Assembly (NCBI GenBank): GCA_014649355.1
Contig: BMSW01000001.1
Coordinates: forward strand, 434,001-498,000
Direction of reading: 5' to 3'
Length of the DNA stretch: 64,000 bases
From: Streptomyces althioticus
GTDB lineage: Bacteria > Actinomycetota > Actinomycetes > Streptomycetales > Streptomycetaceae
Part shown: piece after piece, positions 33,541 to 42,707 of the stretch
Position numbering within the stretch: position 1 is the first letter of the stretch
Layout: the number at the start of each line of letters is the position of its first letter
Notes under the pieces: model-generated
Told to the model about the DNA's origin: nothing
What the model saw: the letters and a program-made list of their open reading frames with translations, nothing else
Databases searched by the model: none
Translations under genes and position numbers: made by a program

Positions 33541-34199
33541 TCCGCGTACTGATCGCCGACGACCAGCAGATGGTCCGGCAGGGCTTCACCGTGCTGCTGA
33601 ACACGCAGCCCGACATCGAGGTCGTCGGCCAGGCGGTGAACGGTCTGGAGGCCGTCGAGAAGGTCGCCGAACTCCCCCCGGACGTCGTCCTGATGGACAT
33701 CCGCATGCCCGAACTCGGCGGCATCGAGGCCACCGCCCGCGTCACCGCCGCCCACCCCGAGGTGAAGGTGCTGGTGCTGACGACCTTCGACCTCGACGAG
33801 TACGTGTACGAGGCGCTGCGCGCGGGCGCCTCCGGCTTCCTCCTCAAGGACGCCTCCGCCGAGCAGCTCGCCGAGGCGGTGCGGGTGGTGGCGGCCGGGG
33901 ACGCGCTGCTCGCGCCGGGCGTCACCCGCCGGCTGATCGCCGAGTTCTCCCGCCTGGACCCGCGGCCCCGCACCCCTCTGCGCCAGAAGGTCGACGGCCT
34001 CACCGAGCGGGAGACGGAGGTGCTGGCGTTGATCGCGCAGGGCCTGTCCAACGCGGAGATAGCGGTACGGCTCGTGGTCGCCGAGCAGACCGTGAAGACG
34101 CACGTCGGCCGGATCCTGGTGAAGCTGGGTCTGCGCGACCGCACCCAGGCGGCGGTGTTCGCGTACGAGTCGGGGCTGGTGCGTCCCTCCGGTTACTGA
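33537..34199 (+). CDS. NarL-family response regulator, copy 1
   Basis: A 220-residue regulator. Receiver: IADDQQMVRQGF acidic pocket, phospho-Asp in VVLMDIRMPELGG (about residue 54), Lys in LLKDAS. LuxR HTH: LTERETEVLALIAQGLSNAEI, VKTHVGRILVKLGLRD. ATG 33537 overlaps the kinase stop (ATGA). The DNA-binding helix differs from copy 2 only slightly (EQTVKTHVGR versus ESTIKTHVSR), so overlapping target sites are plausible. Confidence 0.95.
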   Translation: MIRVLIADDQQMVRQGFTVLLNTQPDIEVVGQAVNGLEAVEKVAELPPDVVLMDIRMPELGGIEATARVTAAHPEVKVLVLTTFDLDEYVYEALRAGASGFLLKDASAEQLAEAVRVVAAGDALLAPGVTRRLIAEFSRLDPRPRTPLRQKVDGLTERETEVLALIAQGLSNAEIAVRLVVAEQTVKTHVGRILVKLGLRDRTQAAVFAYESGLVRPSGY

Positions 34200-34238
34200 G
34201 CCCGCGCGGACCGTCGGGTAACCCGTGCGCGGCCTGCG

Positions 34239-34250
34239 TAGTACCTGAGA
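34239..34250. promoter_or_regulatory. 12-bp motif TAGTACCTGAGA (second copy)
   Basis: Exact repeat of the motif at 29908-29919, here 60 bp before the second kinase gene and inside the 110-bp gap after response regulator copy 1. Candidate operator for one or both regulators. Confidence 0.45.
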
Positions 34251-34309
34251 CGGACGCCCCGGAACCCCTCTCAGCGGGGACGACCGGGGTCACCCGCCCG
34301 GCCTACCGT

Positions 34310-35662
34310 GTGAGCGTGACCGAGACGACGCACCAGCAGTCCCCGCGCTCCGGGGACGGGGACCGCAGCCCGGAGTACCGGCTGGCCCAGAACGCCCTCC
34401 AGGGGCTGCGCCAGGACCTGTTCCACGACCCCTTCGCCTACCGTCCGATGGGGCCCCGGCCGACGACCGGCCCGCTCCTGCGCCGGCTGCCCCCGCGGAT
34501 GCGCACGGCGGCGGAACGGCTCCCGCACGCGGTGGTGGGGGCGATCGCCCTGCTCACCCTGCTGATCGGCGCCGTCTCCGGCAGTGAGCCCGGCGGCGAC
34601 ACCAGGGCCCTGCTGGCCGGTCTGCTGTGCGCGCTCCCCGTGGTCGCCACGCTGACCCGGCCGGTCGGCGCGTTCTGGCTGTCGATCGCCGTGAGCCCGT
34701 TGACCGCGCTGCTCAACGGCGGCGGCGTGGACTGGCCGTGGATGCCCGGCGCGTTCGTCAGCCACCTCACCGTGCTCGTGGTGGTCGCCCTGCGCACCCG
34801 GCCCCGCACCGCCGTCTGGATGTGGGGCGTCACCGCCGCGTACGCGCTCCTGTCGGACATCTTCATCGGCGGGTCGTACTACTACACCAACGGCGGACCG
34901 ATGCTGATCACCTCGGCGTTCGCCCTGCTCCTCGTCTGCCTCTGGCACGTCCGGCACACCGCGCAGCAGGAGGTGACCGCCCAGCAGACGGTCACCGCGC
35001 AGGAGCGGTCCCGGCGCACCCTGCTGGAGGAGCGCACCACCATCGCCCGCGAACTGCACGACGTGGTGGCCCACCACATGTCGGTGGTCGCCATCCAGGC
35101 CGAGGCCGCGCCGTACCGGGTGGAGAACCCGCCGGAGGAGCTGGAGCGCGCCTTCGCCACCATCCGGGAGAACGCCGTCGCCGCCCTCACCGAGCTGCGC
35201 CGCATCCTCGGCGTGGTCCGCGCCGAGGACTACGAGGCCCCCGACGCCCCGCAGCCCACCCTCGCCGACCTGGACGCCCTCCTGGTGAACGTGCGGGACG
35301 CCGGGCTGACCGTGGAGAAGGTGGTGACCGGCGCGGTGCGGGAGCTGCCGCAGGGCGTGGAGCTGTCGGCGTACCGGATCGTGCAGGAGGCGCTGAGCAA
35401 CAGCCTGCGGCACGCGCCCGGCGCGAGCGCCCGCGTGGAGATCGGGTATGTTCTCGGCGGACTCGGGGTGCGGGTCGTCAACGGTCCGATGCCCGAGCCG
35501 AGCCTGGTGAAGCCCTCACCCGGAGCCGGTCACGGCATCACGGGGATGAGGGAGCGGGTCGCCATGCTGGACGGCGAGATGACCGCGGGACCCACCGAGG
35601 ACGGCGGTTACGAGGTCGCGGTGTTCCTGCCGGTCGCCGCGGTGAACGAGGGTGACGCATGA
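34310..35662 (+). CDS. Sensor histidine kinase (NarL/DesK-type), copy 2
   Basis: A 450-residue kinase, paralog of copy 1. The cytoplasmic N-terminus (about 65 residues) is longer; four to five membrane segments follow (VVGAIALLTLLIGAVSG; FWLSIAVSPLTALL; LITSAFALLLVCLWHV). Phosphoacceptor box IARELHDVVAHHMSVVAIQ, catalytic region ALSNSLRHAPGA and GITGMRERVAMLDGEM. An unusual QQEVTAQQTVTAQERSRR helix links membrane and kinase core, much like QLEQQTTLTAEERARR in copy 1. GTG 34310 or 34316 may be the start; neither has a clear ribosome site. Confidence 0.92.
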   Translation: MSVTETTHQQSPRSGDGDRSPEYRLAQNALQGLRQDLFHDPFAYRPMGPRPTTGPLLRRLPPRMRTAAERLPHAVVGAIALLTLLIGAVSGSEPGGDTRALLAGLLCALPVVATLTRPVGAFWLSIAVSPLTALLNGGGVDWPWMPGAFVSHLTVLVVVALRTRPRTAVWMWGVTAAYALLSDIFIGGSYYYTNGGPMLITSAFALLLVCLWHVRHTAQQEVTAQQTVTAQERSRRTLLEERTTIARELHDVVAHHMSVVAIQAEAAPYRVENPPEELERAFATIRENAVAALTELRRILGVVRAEDYEAPDAPQPTLADLDALLVNVRDAGLTVEKVVTGAVRELPQGVELSAYRIVQEALSNSLRHAPGASARVEIGYVLGGLGVRVVNGPMPEPSLVKPSPGAGHGITGMRERVAMLDGEMTAGPTEDGGYEVAVFLPVAAVNEGDA

Positions 35663-36324
35663 CCATTCGCGTGCTGATCGCGGACGACCAGATGATGGTG
35701 CGCGAGGGCTTCTCCGTGCTGCTCAACGCGATGCCGGACATCGAGGTCGTCGGCGAGGCCGTCAACGGCCGTCAGGCGGTCGACAAGGTCCGCGAACTCG
35801 CCCCCGACGTCGTCCTGATGGACATCCGCATGCCAGAGCTCAACGGCATCGAGGCGACCCGCGAGATCGTCGCCGCGGACGGCGCGGCCAAGGTGCTGGT
35901 CCTGACCACCTTCGACCTCGACGAGTACGTCTACCAGGCGCTGCGCGCGGGCGCCTCCGGCTTCCTCCTCAAGGACGCCTCCGCCTGCCAGCTCGCCGAC
36001 GGCGTCCGGGTCGTCGCGGCCGGCGAGGCGCTGCTCGCCCCGTCGGTCACCCGGCGGCTGATCACCGAGTTCTCCAAGCTGTCCGACGCGCCCCGGCTGA
36101 TGCCGTCCGCGCAGGCCGCGTACGGGGACCTCACCGAGCGGGAGACGGAGGTGCTGGTGCTGATCGCGCAGGGCCTGTCGAACGCGGAGATCGCCGGGCG
36201 GCTGGTGGTCGCCGAGTCGACGATCAAGACGCACGTCAGCCGCATCCTGGTGAAGCTGGGCCTGCGCGACCGCACCCAGGCGGCCGTCTTCGCCTACGAG
36301 GCGCGTCTCGTCACGCCGGGCTGA
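35659..36324 (+). CDS. NarL-family response regulator, copy 2
   Basis: A 221-residue receiver plus LuxR HTH. IADDQMMVREGF, phospho-Asp in VVLMDIRMPELNG, Lys in LLKDAS, HTH LTERETEVLVLIAQGLSNAEI and IKTHVSRILVKLGLRD. ATG 35659 overlaps the kinase stop. Together with 32218-34199 this is a tandem duplication of a whole two-component pair; N-terminal halves of the two regulators remain nearly identical. Confidence 0.95.
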   Translation: MTIRVLIADDQMMVREGFSVLLNAMPDIEVVGEAVNGRQAVDKVRELAPDVVLMDIRMPELNGIEATREIVAADGAAKVLVLTTFDLDEYVYQALRAGASGFLLKDASACQLADGVRVVAAGEALLAPSVTRRLITEFSKLSDAPRLMPSAQAAYGDLTERETEVLVLIAQGLSNAEIAGRLVVAESTIKTHVSRILVKLGLRDRTQAAVFAYEARLVTPG

Positions 36325-36349
36325 GCCGGTGCGGCCTAGGGTGAGGCAC

Positions 36350-36784
36350 ATGGAACAGCGCATCACCCTGATCACGCTGGGGGTCACCGACCTCGCCCTG
36401 TCGAAGGCCTTCTACGAGGCCCTGGGCTGGCGGGGCCAGGAGGTCCAGGAGACGGTCTTCTTCCAGGCGGGCGGGCTCGGACTGGTCCTGTGGAGCCGGG
36501 AGAAGCTGGCCCGGGACTGCGGCCTCGCCCCCGGGACGCCGGGCGGGTTCGGCGGCATCGTCCTCGCGCACAACGTCCGCTCCGACACCGAGGTCGACGA
36601 GCTGCTCGCGGCGGCCGACCTGGCCGGGGGCACGGTCACCAAGCCGGCCGTGTTCAACGAGATCGGCTTCTACTCGGGCGTCTTCACCGACCCCGACGGC
36701 CACGCCTGGGAGGTCGCCCACAACCCCGGCCTCCCCCTCGCCGAGGACGGCACGGTCACCCTCCCCGACTTCGGCGCCGCCTGA
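36350..36784 (+). CDS. VOC family (glyoxalase-like) protein
   Basis: A 144-residue vicinal oxygen chelate protein: ITLITLGVTDLALSKAFYEA first module, FFQAGGLGLVLWSR, then second module with YSGVFTDPDGHAWEVAHNP ending in the metal-ligand Glu. Substrate unknown: dioxygenase, resistance or isomerase roles all occur. Short monocistronic gene 25 bp after response regulator copy 2. Confidence 0.87.
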   Translation: MEQRITLITLGVTDLALSKAFYEALGWRGQEVQETVFFQAGGLGLVLWSREKLARDCGLAPGTPGGFGGIVLAHNVRSDTEVDELLAAADLAGGTVTKPAVFNEIGFYSGVFTDPDGHAWEVAHNPGLPLAEDGTVTLPDFGAA

Positions 36785-36838
36785 CGGGCCGAGCGGCACC
36801 CCTGGTCAGAGGGCGGGGCGGCGGACTACCGTCCGTCC

Positions 36839-38059
36839 ATGGCAGCTCCTTCCGACCTCGCTTTCGACCCGTGGGACCCCGCGTTCGTCGCCGACCCGTA
36901 CCCCGCCTACGCCGCGCTGCGGGAGCAGGGCCGGGTGCGGTACTTCGAGCCGACCGGCCAGTGGCTGGTCGCCCACCACGCGGACGTCTCGGCGCTGCTG
37001 CGCGACCGGCGCCTGGGACGCACCTACCTGCACCGGTTCAGCCACGAGGAATTCGGCCGTACCCCGCCCCCGCCGGAGCACGAGCCGTTCCACACGCTCA
37101 ACGACCACGGCATGCTCGACCTCGAACCGCCGGACCACACCCGCATCCGCCGCCTCGTGTCGAAGGCTTTCACCCCGCGCACGGTCGAGCGCCTGCGGCC
37201 GTACGTGCGCACGCTCGCCGACGAGCTGGTGGCGGGGCTCGTCGAGGCGGGCGGCGGCGACCTGCTGCTGGACGTCGCCGAGCCGCTGCCGGTCGCGGTG
37301 ATCGCGGAGATGCTGGGCATCCCGGAGTCCGACCGCGCGCCGCTGCGGCCCTGGTCGGCGGACATCTGCGGCATGTACGAGCTGAACCCGTCCGAGGAGG
37401 CCGCGGCGAAGGCGGTCCGCGCGTCGGTCGAGTTCTCCGGCTACCTGCGCGACCTGATCGCCGAGCGCCGCAAGAACCCCGGCGACGACCTGATCTCCGG
37501 CCTGATCGCCGCCCACGACGAGGACGACCGGCTCACCGAGCAGGAGATGATCTCCACCTGCGTGCTGCTGCTCAACGCGGGCCACGAGGCGACCGTGAAC
37601 TCCACGGTCAACGGCTGGTGGGCGCTGTTCCGCCACCCCGACCAGCTCGCCGCCCTGCGCGCCGACCACTCCCTCGTCCCCACCGCGGTCGAGGAGCTGA
37701 TGCGCTACGACACCCCGCTCCAGCTCTTCGAACGCTGGGTGCTGGACGAGATCGAGATCGACGGCCAGGTGATCCCGCGCGGCGCGGAGATCGCGATGCT
37801 CTTCGGCTCCGCCAACCACGACCCGGCCGTCTTCGCCGACCCGTCCCGCCTGGACCTCACCCGCCGCGACAACCCGCACATCTCCTTCAGCGCCGGCATC
37901 CACTACTGCATCGGCGCCCCCCTGGCCCGCATCGAACTGGCCGCCTCGATGACAGCCCTCCTGGAACAAGCCCCCACCCTCCGCCTGGCGGCGGAACCGG
38001 TCCGCAAGCCGAACTTCGTGATCAGGGGACTGGAAGGGCTGGCCGTGGAGATCGGGTGA
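36839..38059 (+). CDS. Cytochrome P450 (CYP107-like)
   Basis: A 406-residue bacterial class I P450. Heme-Cys motif FSAGIHYCIGAPLARIE (Cys about 357), I-helix LLNAGHEATVNS, ExxR in EELMRYDTP, and LEPPDHTRIRRLVSKAFTPR in the C-helix region. It needs ferredoxin and reductase encoded elsewhere. The substrate is unknown; CYP107-type enzymes hydroxylate macrolides and other natural products. No biosynthetic genes adjoin. Confidence 0.93.
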   Translation: MAAPSDLAFDPWDPAFVADPYPAYAALREQGRVRYFEPTGQWLVAHHADVSALLRDRRLGRTYLHRFSHEEFGRTPPPPEHEPFHTLNDHGMLDLEPPDHTRIRRLVSKAFTPRTVERLRPYVRTLADELVAGLVEAGGGDLLLDVAEPLPVAVIAEMLGIPESDRAPLRPWSADICGMYELNPSEEAAAKAVRASVEFSGYLRDLIAERRKNPGDDLISGLIAAHDEDDRLTEQEMISTCVLLLNAGHEATVNSTVNGWWALFRHPDQLAALRADHSLVPTAVEELMRYDTPLQLFERWVLDEIEIDGQVIPRGAEIAMLFGSANHDPAVFADPSRLDLTRRDNPHISFSAGIHYCIGAPLARIELAASMTALLEQAPTLRLAAEPVRKPNFVIRGLEGLAVEIG

Positions 38060-38147
38060 TCACTCCTTCGGCTGATCACCGGCTGATTCTCGGTTGAGGT
38101 ACGTGCGTGGCCCGTCACGCTGGTGTCCGCCTGCGGAGGGAGGCACC

Positions 38148-38741
38148 ATGACGGTTATGGCAGAACGTGGGTCGTCCCAGTTGTCGGTGGACATGTTCGA
38201 GCGGATCGCGGAGTTCGCCGAACGTGAGGACGAGACCGTCAGGTTCGAGTTCATCGACGGACGGATCGGGCTCAGGAAAGTGACCCACGGCAACCACGGC
38301 GCGATCATCATGTGGCTGGTCCGTCAGTGCATGCAGGCCAGGCCCGAACTCGATCTCAGCCCGGTGCAGGGGCTGAAGGTGGAGTCCTACCGCAAGGGCC
38401 GGGCCCTGCCGGACGCGGTGCTCGCCCCCGTCGCCCACTTCGCGGGGCAAGGGGACTGGGCGGACACCGAGGGCGTGCTGATGACGGTGGAGGTCACCTC
38501 CTTCGACTCGGACACGCATGATCGCGACCGTGTGGAGAAACCCCAGGCCTACGCCGAGTCAGGGATCCCCGTCCATCTGCTGATCGACCGCGACCGCCGT
38601 TCCGTCCTCGTACACAGTGACCCGGACCCGGTGGTCGGCTACCGGAACGTCCTGAAGCGCCGGTTGGGTCAGAAGGTCGTGCTTCCCGCCCCCGTCGGAA
38701 TCGAGTTCGACACCGAGGAGCTCAAGCCGTACATGGACTGA
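38148..38741 (+). CDS. Uma2 family endonuclease-like protein, copy 1
   Basis: A 197-residue PD-(D/E)XK-fold protein of the Uma2 (DUF820) family: RFEFIDGRIGLRKVTHGNHG, LPDAVLAP (catalytic Asp), MTVEVTSFDSDTHDRDRVEK (Glu-x-Lys-like core), and YAESGIPVHLLIDRD. Nuclease activity is presumed from fold only. Starts MTVMAER, exactly like the second copy at 42102; the two flank an ABC exporter unit. Confidence 0.85.
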   Translation: MTVMAERGSSQLSVDMFERIAEFAEREDETVRFEFIDGRIGLRKVTHGNHGAIIMWLVRQCMQARPELDLSPVQGLKVESYRKGRALPDAVLAPVAHFAGQGDWADTEGVLMTVEVTSFDSDTHDRDRVEKPQAYAESGIPVHLLIDRDRRSVLVHSDPDPVVGYRNVLKRRLGQKVVLPAPVGIEFDTEELKPYMD

Positions 38742-38794
38742 CCCCCCTGCTGCCGCGGTGCGTTCCGTCGGGGAGGCTCCCGGGTGGGGTGGAA

Positions 38795-40456
38795 CTACTT
38801 CGTCTCCAGGTCCCGTCGGCGGAAGCCGGTCAGGCCCAGCCACAGCAGGGCGACGGCGACGAGGGTCAGCAGGGCGAGCGGGGTCCAGCGCATGTCGGCG
38901 GCGGGCAGGCGGGGGATGTGGCCGAAGGGGGAGAGGTTGTTCGTCCAGTCCGGGAACTGGAGGATCTGGCCGAGATAGCCGACGACGAACGCGTACACCG
39001 GCACGGCCCAGGCCGCCCGGCTCGCCCGGGGGAACCAGCCGAAGAGGACCACCGCCACGCCGACCGTGACCCACAGGGCCGGTGCGTACGCGAGAGCCGC
39101 GCCCGTCAGGTCGGGCACCAGCCCGGCGTCACCGGTCGAGGCCGCGCCGGCCAGGCCGAAGCCGAGCCCGGCCAGCGCCAGGACGAGCGTGCCGCCGCCC
39201 AGGGCCACGGCCAGATGGCCGCCGACCCAGCGGGAGCGTGAGAGGCCGGTGGCGAGCAGGGGCTCGGCGCGGCCCGCCGTCTCCTCGGAACGGGGCCGCA
39301 GGGCCGCCGTCACGACGTACACGGACGCCACGACCGTCAGGACGACCATGACCATCGAGGCGAAGGACTCGACGACGCTCGCCCCGCCGATGCGCTCCAG
39401 GGCCTCCTCGATCTCGTCGATGCCCGCCAGCATGTCCTCGGCGTCCCCCAGGATCGACCCGTACATCGCGCCCATCAGGAACAGGCCGGCCCCGAAGCCG
39501 GCCAGCGGCCCCCGGTGCAGGCGCAGGGCGAAGCCGACCGGTGTGGTGAGCGCGGCGGAGGCGGTGGGGCTGCCCGGTTTCTGCGGACGCAGTCCCGCAC
39601 CCACGTCCCGGCGGGTGGAGAGCCGGAACCCCGCCGCCGCGCACCCCACCGCGCACAGCAGGCACAGCAGCAGCGGCCACCAGCGGTTGTCGACGTACGG
39701 GTAGCTGCGCTGCACCCAGCCGATCGGGGACAGCCAGGACAGGGTGTCGCTCGTGCCGCTGTCGCCGGCGGCGCGCAGCGCGTAGGCGGTGCCGATGACC
39801 GCGAGCGCCGTCCCGGACGCCCCGCGCGTGTGCGCGGTGAACTGGACGGTGACCGCGGCGACCGCGGCGAAGACGAGACCGGCGGCGGCGTGGGCGAAGC
39901 CGTAGACCAGCGAGCCGCTCGCGTCGACGCCCTCCAGGCCCAGGCCGGTCAGGCCGAGGGCCAGCAGCAGCGCGAGGGCGAGGTCGGCCAGGGCGGCGAC
40001 GGCGAGGGCGGCGGCGAGGTGGGCGTGCCTGCCGACGACGGCCGAGCGCACCAGCTCGGCGCGGCCCGTCTCCTCCTCCGCGCGGGTGTGCCGCGTGACG
40101 ATCAGCACGCTCATCAGGCCGACGAGGACGGCCGTGAAGCCGATCATCTGGTGGCTGAGGAGGGAGCCGAAGCCGTCGTCGGTGAGGTAGTGGCGGGGGC
40201 CGGACATGGCCAGGCCGGCCGGGCTGTCCACGCTTCTGACGGCGTTGGCGCGGTCCTCCGGGTCGCTGTACAGCGTCCTGAAGCTGTTCGCCGTCATGAG
40301 GGTGGACAGGAACAGGGCCAGGATCCACACCGGGAGCCGGACCCGGTCCCGGCGCAGGGCGAAGCGGATCAGGGTCCGGGTGCCGGCCAGCGCGTTGCCG
40401 CCCGTGACCGGTGCGGCGGGCGCCCGGGTGCCGGGTGCGGCGGTGGCGGAGGTCAT
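38795..40456 (-). CDS. ABC exporter permease (polyketide/antibiotic type)
   Basis: A 553-residue permease with about 12 membrane segments in two similar halves; each half starts with [18 protein letters not shown] or [39 protein letters not shown] and [20 protein letters not shown] are the paired cytoplasmic loops typical of this family. It pairs with the ATPase encoded directly upstream (4-bp overlap). Drug or lipid export is likely; substrate unknown. Confidence 0.87.
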   Translation of the reverse strand: MTSATAAPGTRAPAAPVTGGNALAGTRTLIRFALRRDRVRLPVWILALFLSTLMTANSFRTLYSDPEDRANAVRSVDSPAGLAMSGPRHYLTDDGFGSLLSHQMIGFTAVLVGLMSVLIVTRHTRAEEETGRAELVRSAVVGRHAHLAAALAVAALADLALALLLALGLTGLGLEGVDASGSLVYGFAHAAAGLVFAAVAAVTVQFTAHTRGASGTALAVIGTAYALRAAGDSGTSDTLSWLSPIGWVQRSYPYVDNRWWPLLLCLLCAVGCAAAGFRLSTRRDVGAGLRPQKPGSPTASAALTTPVGFALRLHRGPLAGFGAGLFLMGAMYGSILGDAEDMLAGIDEIEEALERIGGASVVESFASMVMVVLTVVASVYVVTAALRPRSEETAGRAEPLLATGLSRSRWVGGHLAVALGGGTLVLALAGLGFGLAGAASTGDAGLVPDLTGAALAYAPALWVTVGVAVVLFGWFPRASRAAWAVPVYAFVVGYLGQILQFPDWTNNLSPFGHIPRLPAADMRWTPLALLTLVAVALLWLGLTGFRRRDLETK

Positions 40457-41418
40457 CGCGGCTCTCCGTCCGTGCCGGGTGCGGTGGTGTGCCCGTCGGC
40501 GCCGGCACCGTGCCCGTTGGCGGCCAGCTCGTCGCCGTAGTGGCGCAGCATCAGCTCCTCCAGGGTGGGCGGGTGGCTGACCAGGCTGCGGACTCCGAGG
40601 TCGGTGAGCGCGCGGACGGCGGTGCCGACCTGGGGGCCGTCGACGGTGAAGCGGATCCGGCCGGTGGCCTCGTCGACGGTCCGCAGGTCGTGGACGCCGG
40701 GCAGGCGGGCGAGGTCCGTGGCGGGCCGTTCGGTCTCCGCCTCGACGGTGGTGCGGGTCAGGTGGCGCAGTTCGCCGAGGGTGCCGGACTGGACGGTCCG
40801 GCCCTGACGGACGATGCTCACGCGGTCGGCGAGCTTCTCCACCTGGGCCAGGATGTGGCTGGAGAGCAGCACGGTCCGCCCGGCCGCCTTGGCCTCGGCG
40901 ATGACGTCCTGGAAGACGACCTCCATCAACGGGTCGAGCCCCGCGGTCGGCTCGTCGAGCAGCAGCAGCTCGGCGTCGGAGGCGAGCGCGGCGACGATGG
41001 CGACCTTCTGCCGGTTGCCCTTGGAGTAGGCGCGGCCCTTCTTGGTCGGGTCGAGGTCGAACCGCTCGACGAGTTCGGTGCGGCGCCGCTCGTCGAGGCC
41101 TCCGCGCAGCCGGGCCAGCAGGTCGATGGCCTCACCGCCGGTCAGCCCCGGCCACAGCTCCACGTCACCGGGGACGTAGGCGATGCGGCGGTGCAGCGCC
41201 ACGGCGTCGCGCCACGGATCCTGCCCCAGCACCTCGGCGGTGCCGGAGTCGGCGCGCAGCAGACCGAGCAGCACGCGGATGGTGGTCGACTTGCCGGCGC
41301 CGTTGGGGCCGAGGAAGCCGTGGACCTCGCCGGTCCCGACGCTCAGGTCGAGCCCGTCCAGCGCGCGGGTCCGGCCGAACGTCTTGCGCAGCCCGGACAC
41401 GGAGATGGCCTTCGTCAT
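40453..41418 (-). CDS. ABC transporter ATP-binding protein
   Basis: A 321-residue DrrA-like ATPase: Walker [15 protein letters not shown], signature [15 protein letters not shown], Walker [19 protein letters not shown]-loop LLSSHIL. The C-terminal 90 residues form the regulatory domain of this class. It energises the permease encoded downstream. The gene is divergent from a MarR-type regulator, and the 104-bp gap holds three GAAGAT-type sites. Confidence 0.94.
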   Translation of the reverse strand: MTKAISVSGLRKTFGRTRALDGLDLSVGTGEVHGFLGPNGAGKSTTIRVLLGLLRADSGTAEVLGQDPWRDAVALHRRIAYVPGDVELWPGLTGGEAIDLLARLRGGLDERRRTELVERFDLDPTKKGRAYSKGNRQKVAIVAALASDAELLLLDEPTAGLDPLMEVVFQDVIAEAKAAGRTVLLSSHILAQVEKLADRVSIVRQGRTVQSGTLGELRHLTRTTVEAETERPATDLARLPGVHDLRTVDEATGRIRFTVDGPQVGTAVRALTDLGVRSLVSHPPTLEELMLRHYGDELAANGHGAGADGHTTAPGTDGEPR

Positions 41419-41435
41419 GGCCCGGAACGTACGCC

Positions 41436-41475
41436 ATCTTCAGAAAGTTGTGAAGATAGAAAACTGATTGAAGAT
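41436..41475. promoter_or_regulatory. GAAGAT operator cluster between ABC and MarR-like genes
   Basis: ATCTTC (41436-41441) and GAAGAT (41452-41457) form an inverted repeat with 10-bp spacer, and a third GAAGAT follows at 41470-41475. The AT-rich tract stands out from its surroundings and lies between divergent starts at 41418 and 41523, the place expected for autoregulation by the adjacent regulator. Confidence 0.55.
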
Positions 41476-41522
41476 AGTTAGACTGATCCGCACCTCGTCC
41501 GAGCTGGGGAGAAGGCTGGAGC

Positions 41523-42023
41523 ATGGCGGAGCAGAGCGGGACGGCCCGGGACCCGGAGGCCGTCTCGAAATTCGTGGAGCACTTCGCCGCGCAGTTGGTG
41601 GAGGCCGGCCTCCCGCGCATGCCCGCCCGCGTCTTCGCCGCCCTGCTCGCCTCCGAAGAGGGCGTGCTGACCTCCGCCGCGCTGAGTGAGGAGCTCCGGA
41701 TCTCACCGGCCGCCGTCTCCGGCGCGGTCCGCTACCTGGGACGCCACCACATGGTCTCCCGCGAGCGCGAACCGGGCTCCCGCCGCGAGCGCTACCGGGT
41801 CCACGGCGACCAGTGGTACCAGGCCCTCACCAACCGCGAGGCCGTCATCAGGCACTGGGAGGGCGCCCTGCGCGAGGGCGTCGCGGGCGTCGGCGAGCAG
41901 ACCCCGGCGGGCCGCCGCCTGGCCGAGACCCTGGCCTTTCTCGAGTTCCTGGAGAAGGAACTGGAGGCGATGATGGCCCGCTGGCGCACACAGCGGGAGG
42001 AGCGGTTCGGCGGGGGCGGGTGA
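41523..42023 (+). CDS. MarR/GbsR-type winged-helix regulator
   Basis: A 166-residue regulator: RMPARVFAALLASEEGVLTS, HTH LSEELRISPAAVSGAVRYLG, wing RHHMVSREREPGSRRERYRV, and a C-terminal helix rich in Glu and Arg for dimerisation. It is divergent from the ABC transporter genes and probably represses them, and itself, at the GAAGAT sites. The inducer may be the exported compound. Confidence 0.87.
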   Translation: MAEQSGTARDPEAVSKFVEHFAAQLVEAGLPRMPARVFAALLASEEGVLTSAALSEELRISPAAVSGAVRYLGRHHMVSREREPGSRRERYRVHGDQWYQALTNREAVIRHWEGALREGVAGVGEQTPAGRRLAETLAFLEFLEKELEAMMARWRTQREERFGGGG

Positions 42024-42101
42024 GATGCGAAAAGGCGATCCGCCAGTGACGGTGCCGGTACGCTGAGTGATGGCTGGTCCGGCACGAGGGGAGGGCGCAT
42101 C

Positions 42102-42707
42102 ATGACAGTCATGGCTGAGCGACCGACGACACGCGGTACCGAGCCCGACAGCTTCGAGAACCTGCTGAGGACTCTCGGCGAGCTGGACGTGCCCGACGGC
42201 TACAAGGCCGAGATCGTCAGGGGGAGCATCGTCGTGTCGCCGTGGCAGAAGGCCTACTACCTCAGGGTCATGGAGCTGATCTGCGACCGACTGCGTCCGC
42301 ATCTGCCCGACGGGCACCGCGTCAGCGGACTCCCGGCGCTGTACGTGTTTCCCGGAGTCGAGCGCGCCTACGGCCCCGATGTGCACGCGGCTCACGAGTC
42401 GGCACGGGAGAGCATCAGCCACCACCTGGACGGCGAGGCGCTCTCCTTCGTCGCGGAGCTGACCTCGCCGTCGACGCGGGACGCCGACCTCCACGACAAG
42501 GTGAGCGTCTACGGCAAGGCGGGCGTCCCTGTCTACCTCGTCCTCAACATGCAGGACGAGGAGGCCACCGTCTACTCGAGCCCGTCGCCCGAGGTGGGGT
42601 ACGAGGAGAGCCTCACCAAACCGTTCGGCGAGAAACTCAGTATCCCCGACCCGTTCGGCTGCGTCCTCGACACCTCTGGGTTCGCGGCCCCCGGAGCCCG
42701 TCACTAA
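42102..42707 (+). CDS. Uma2 family endonuclease-like protein, copy 2
   Basis: A 201-residue Uma2/DUF820 protein: YKAEIVRGSIVVSPWQKAYY, YGPDVHAAH (catalytic Asp), VAELTSPSTRDADLHDKVSV and YGKAGVPVYLVLN. It shares the MTVMAER N-terminus and a similar 5' leader with the copy at 38148 but is otherwise well diverged. Its stop overlaps by 4 bp that of the convergent lipid-kinase-like gene. Confidence 0.85.
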   Translation: MTVMAERPTTRGTEPDSFENLLRTLGELDVPDGYKAEIVRGSIVVSPWQKAYYLRVMELICDRLRPHLPDGHRVSGLPALYVFPGVERAYGPDVHAAHESARESISHHLDGEALSFVAELTSPSTRDADLHDKVSVYGKAGVPVYLVLNMQDEEATVYSSPSPEVGYEESLTKPFGEKLSIPDPFGCVLDTSGFAAPGARH

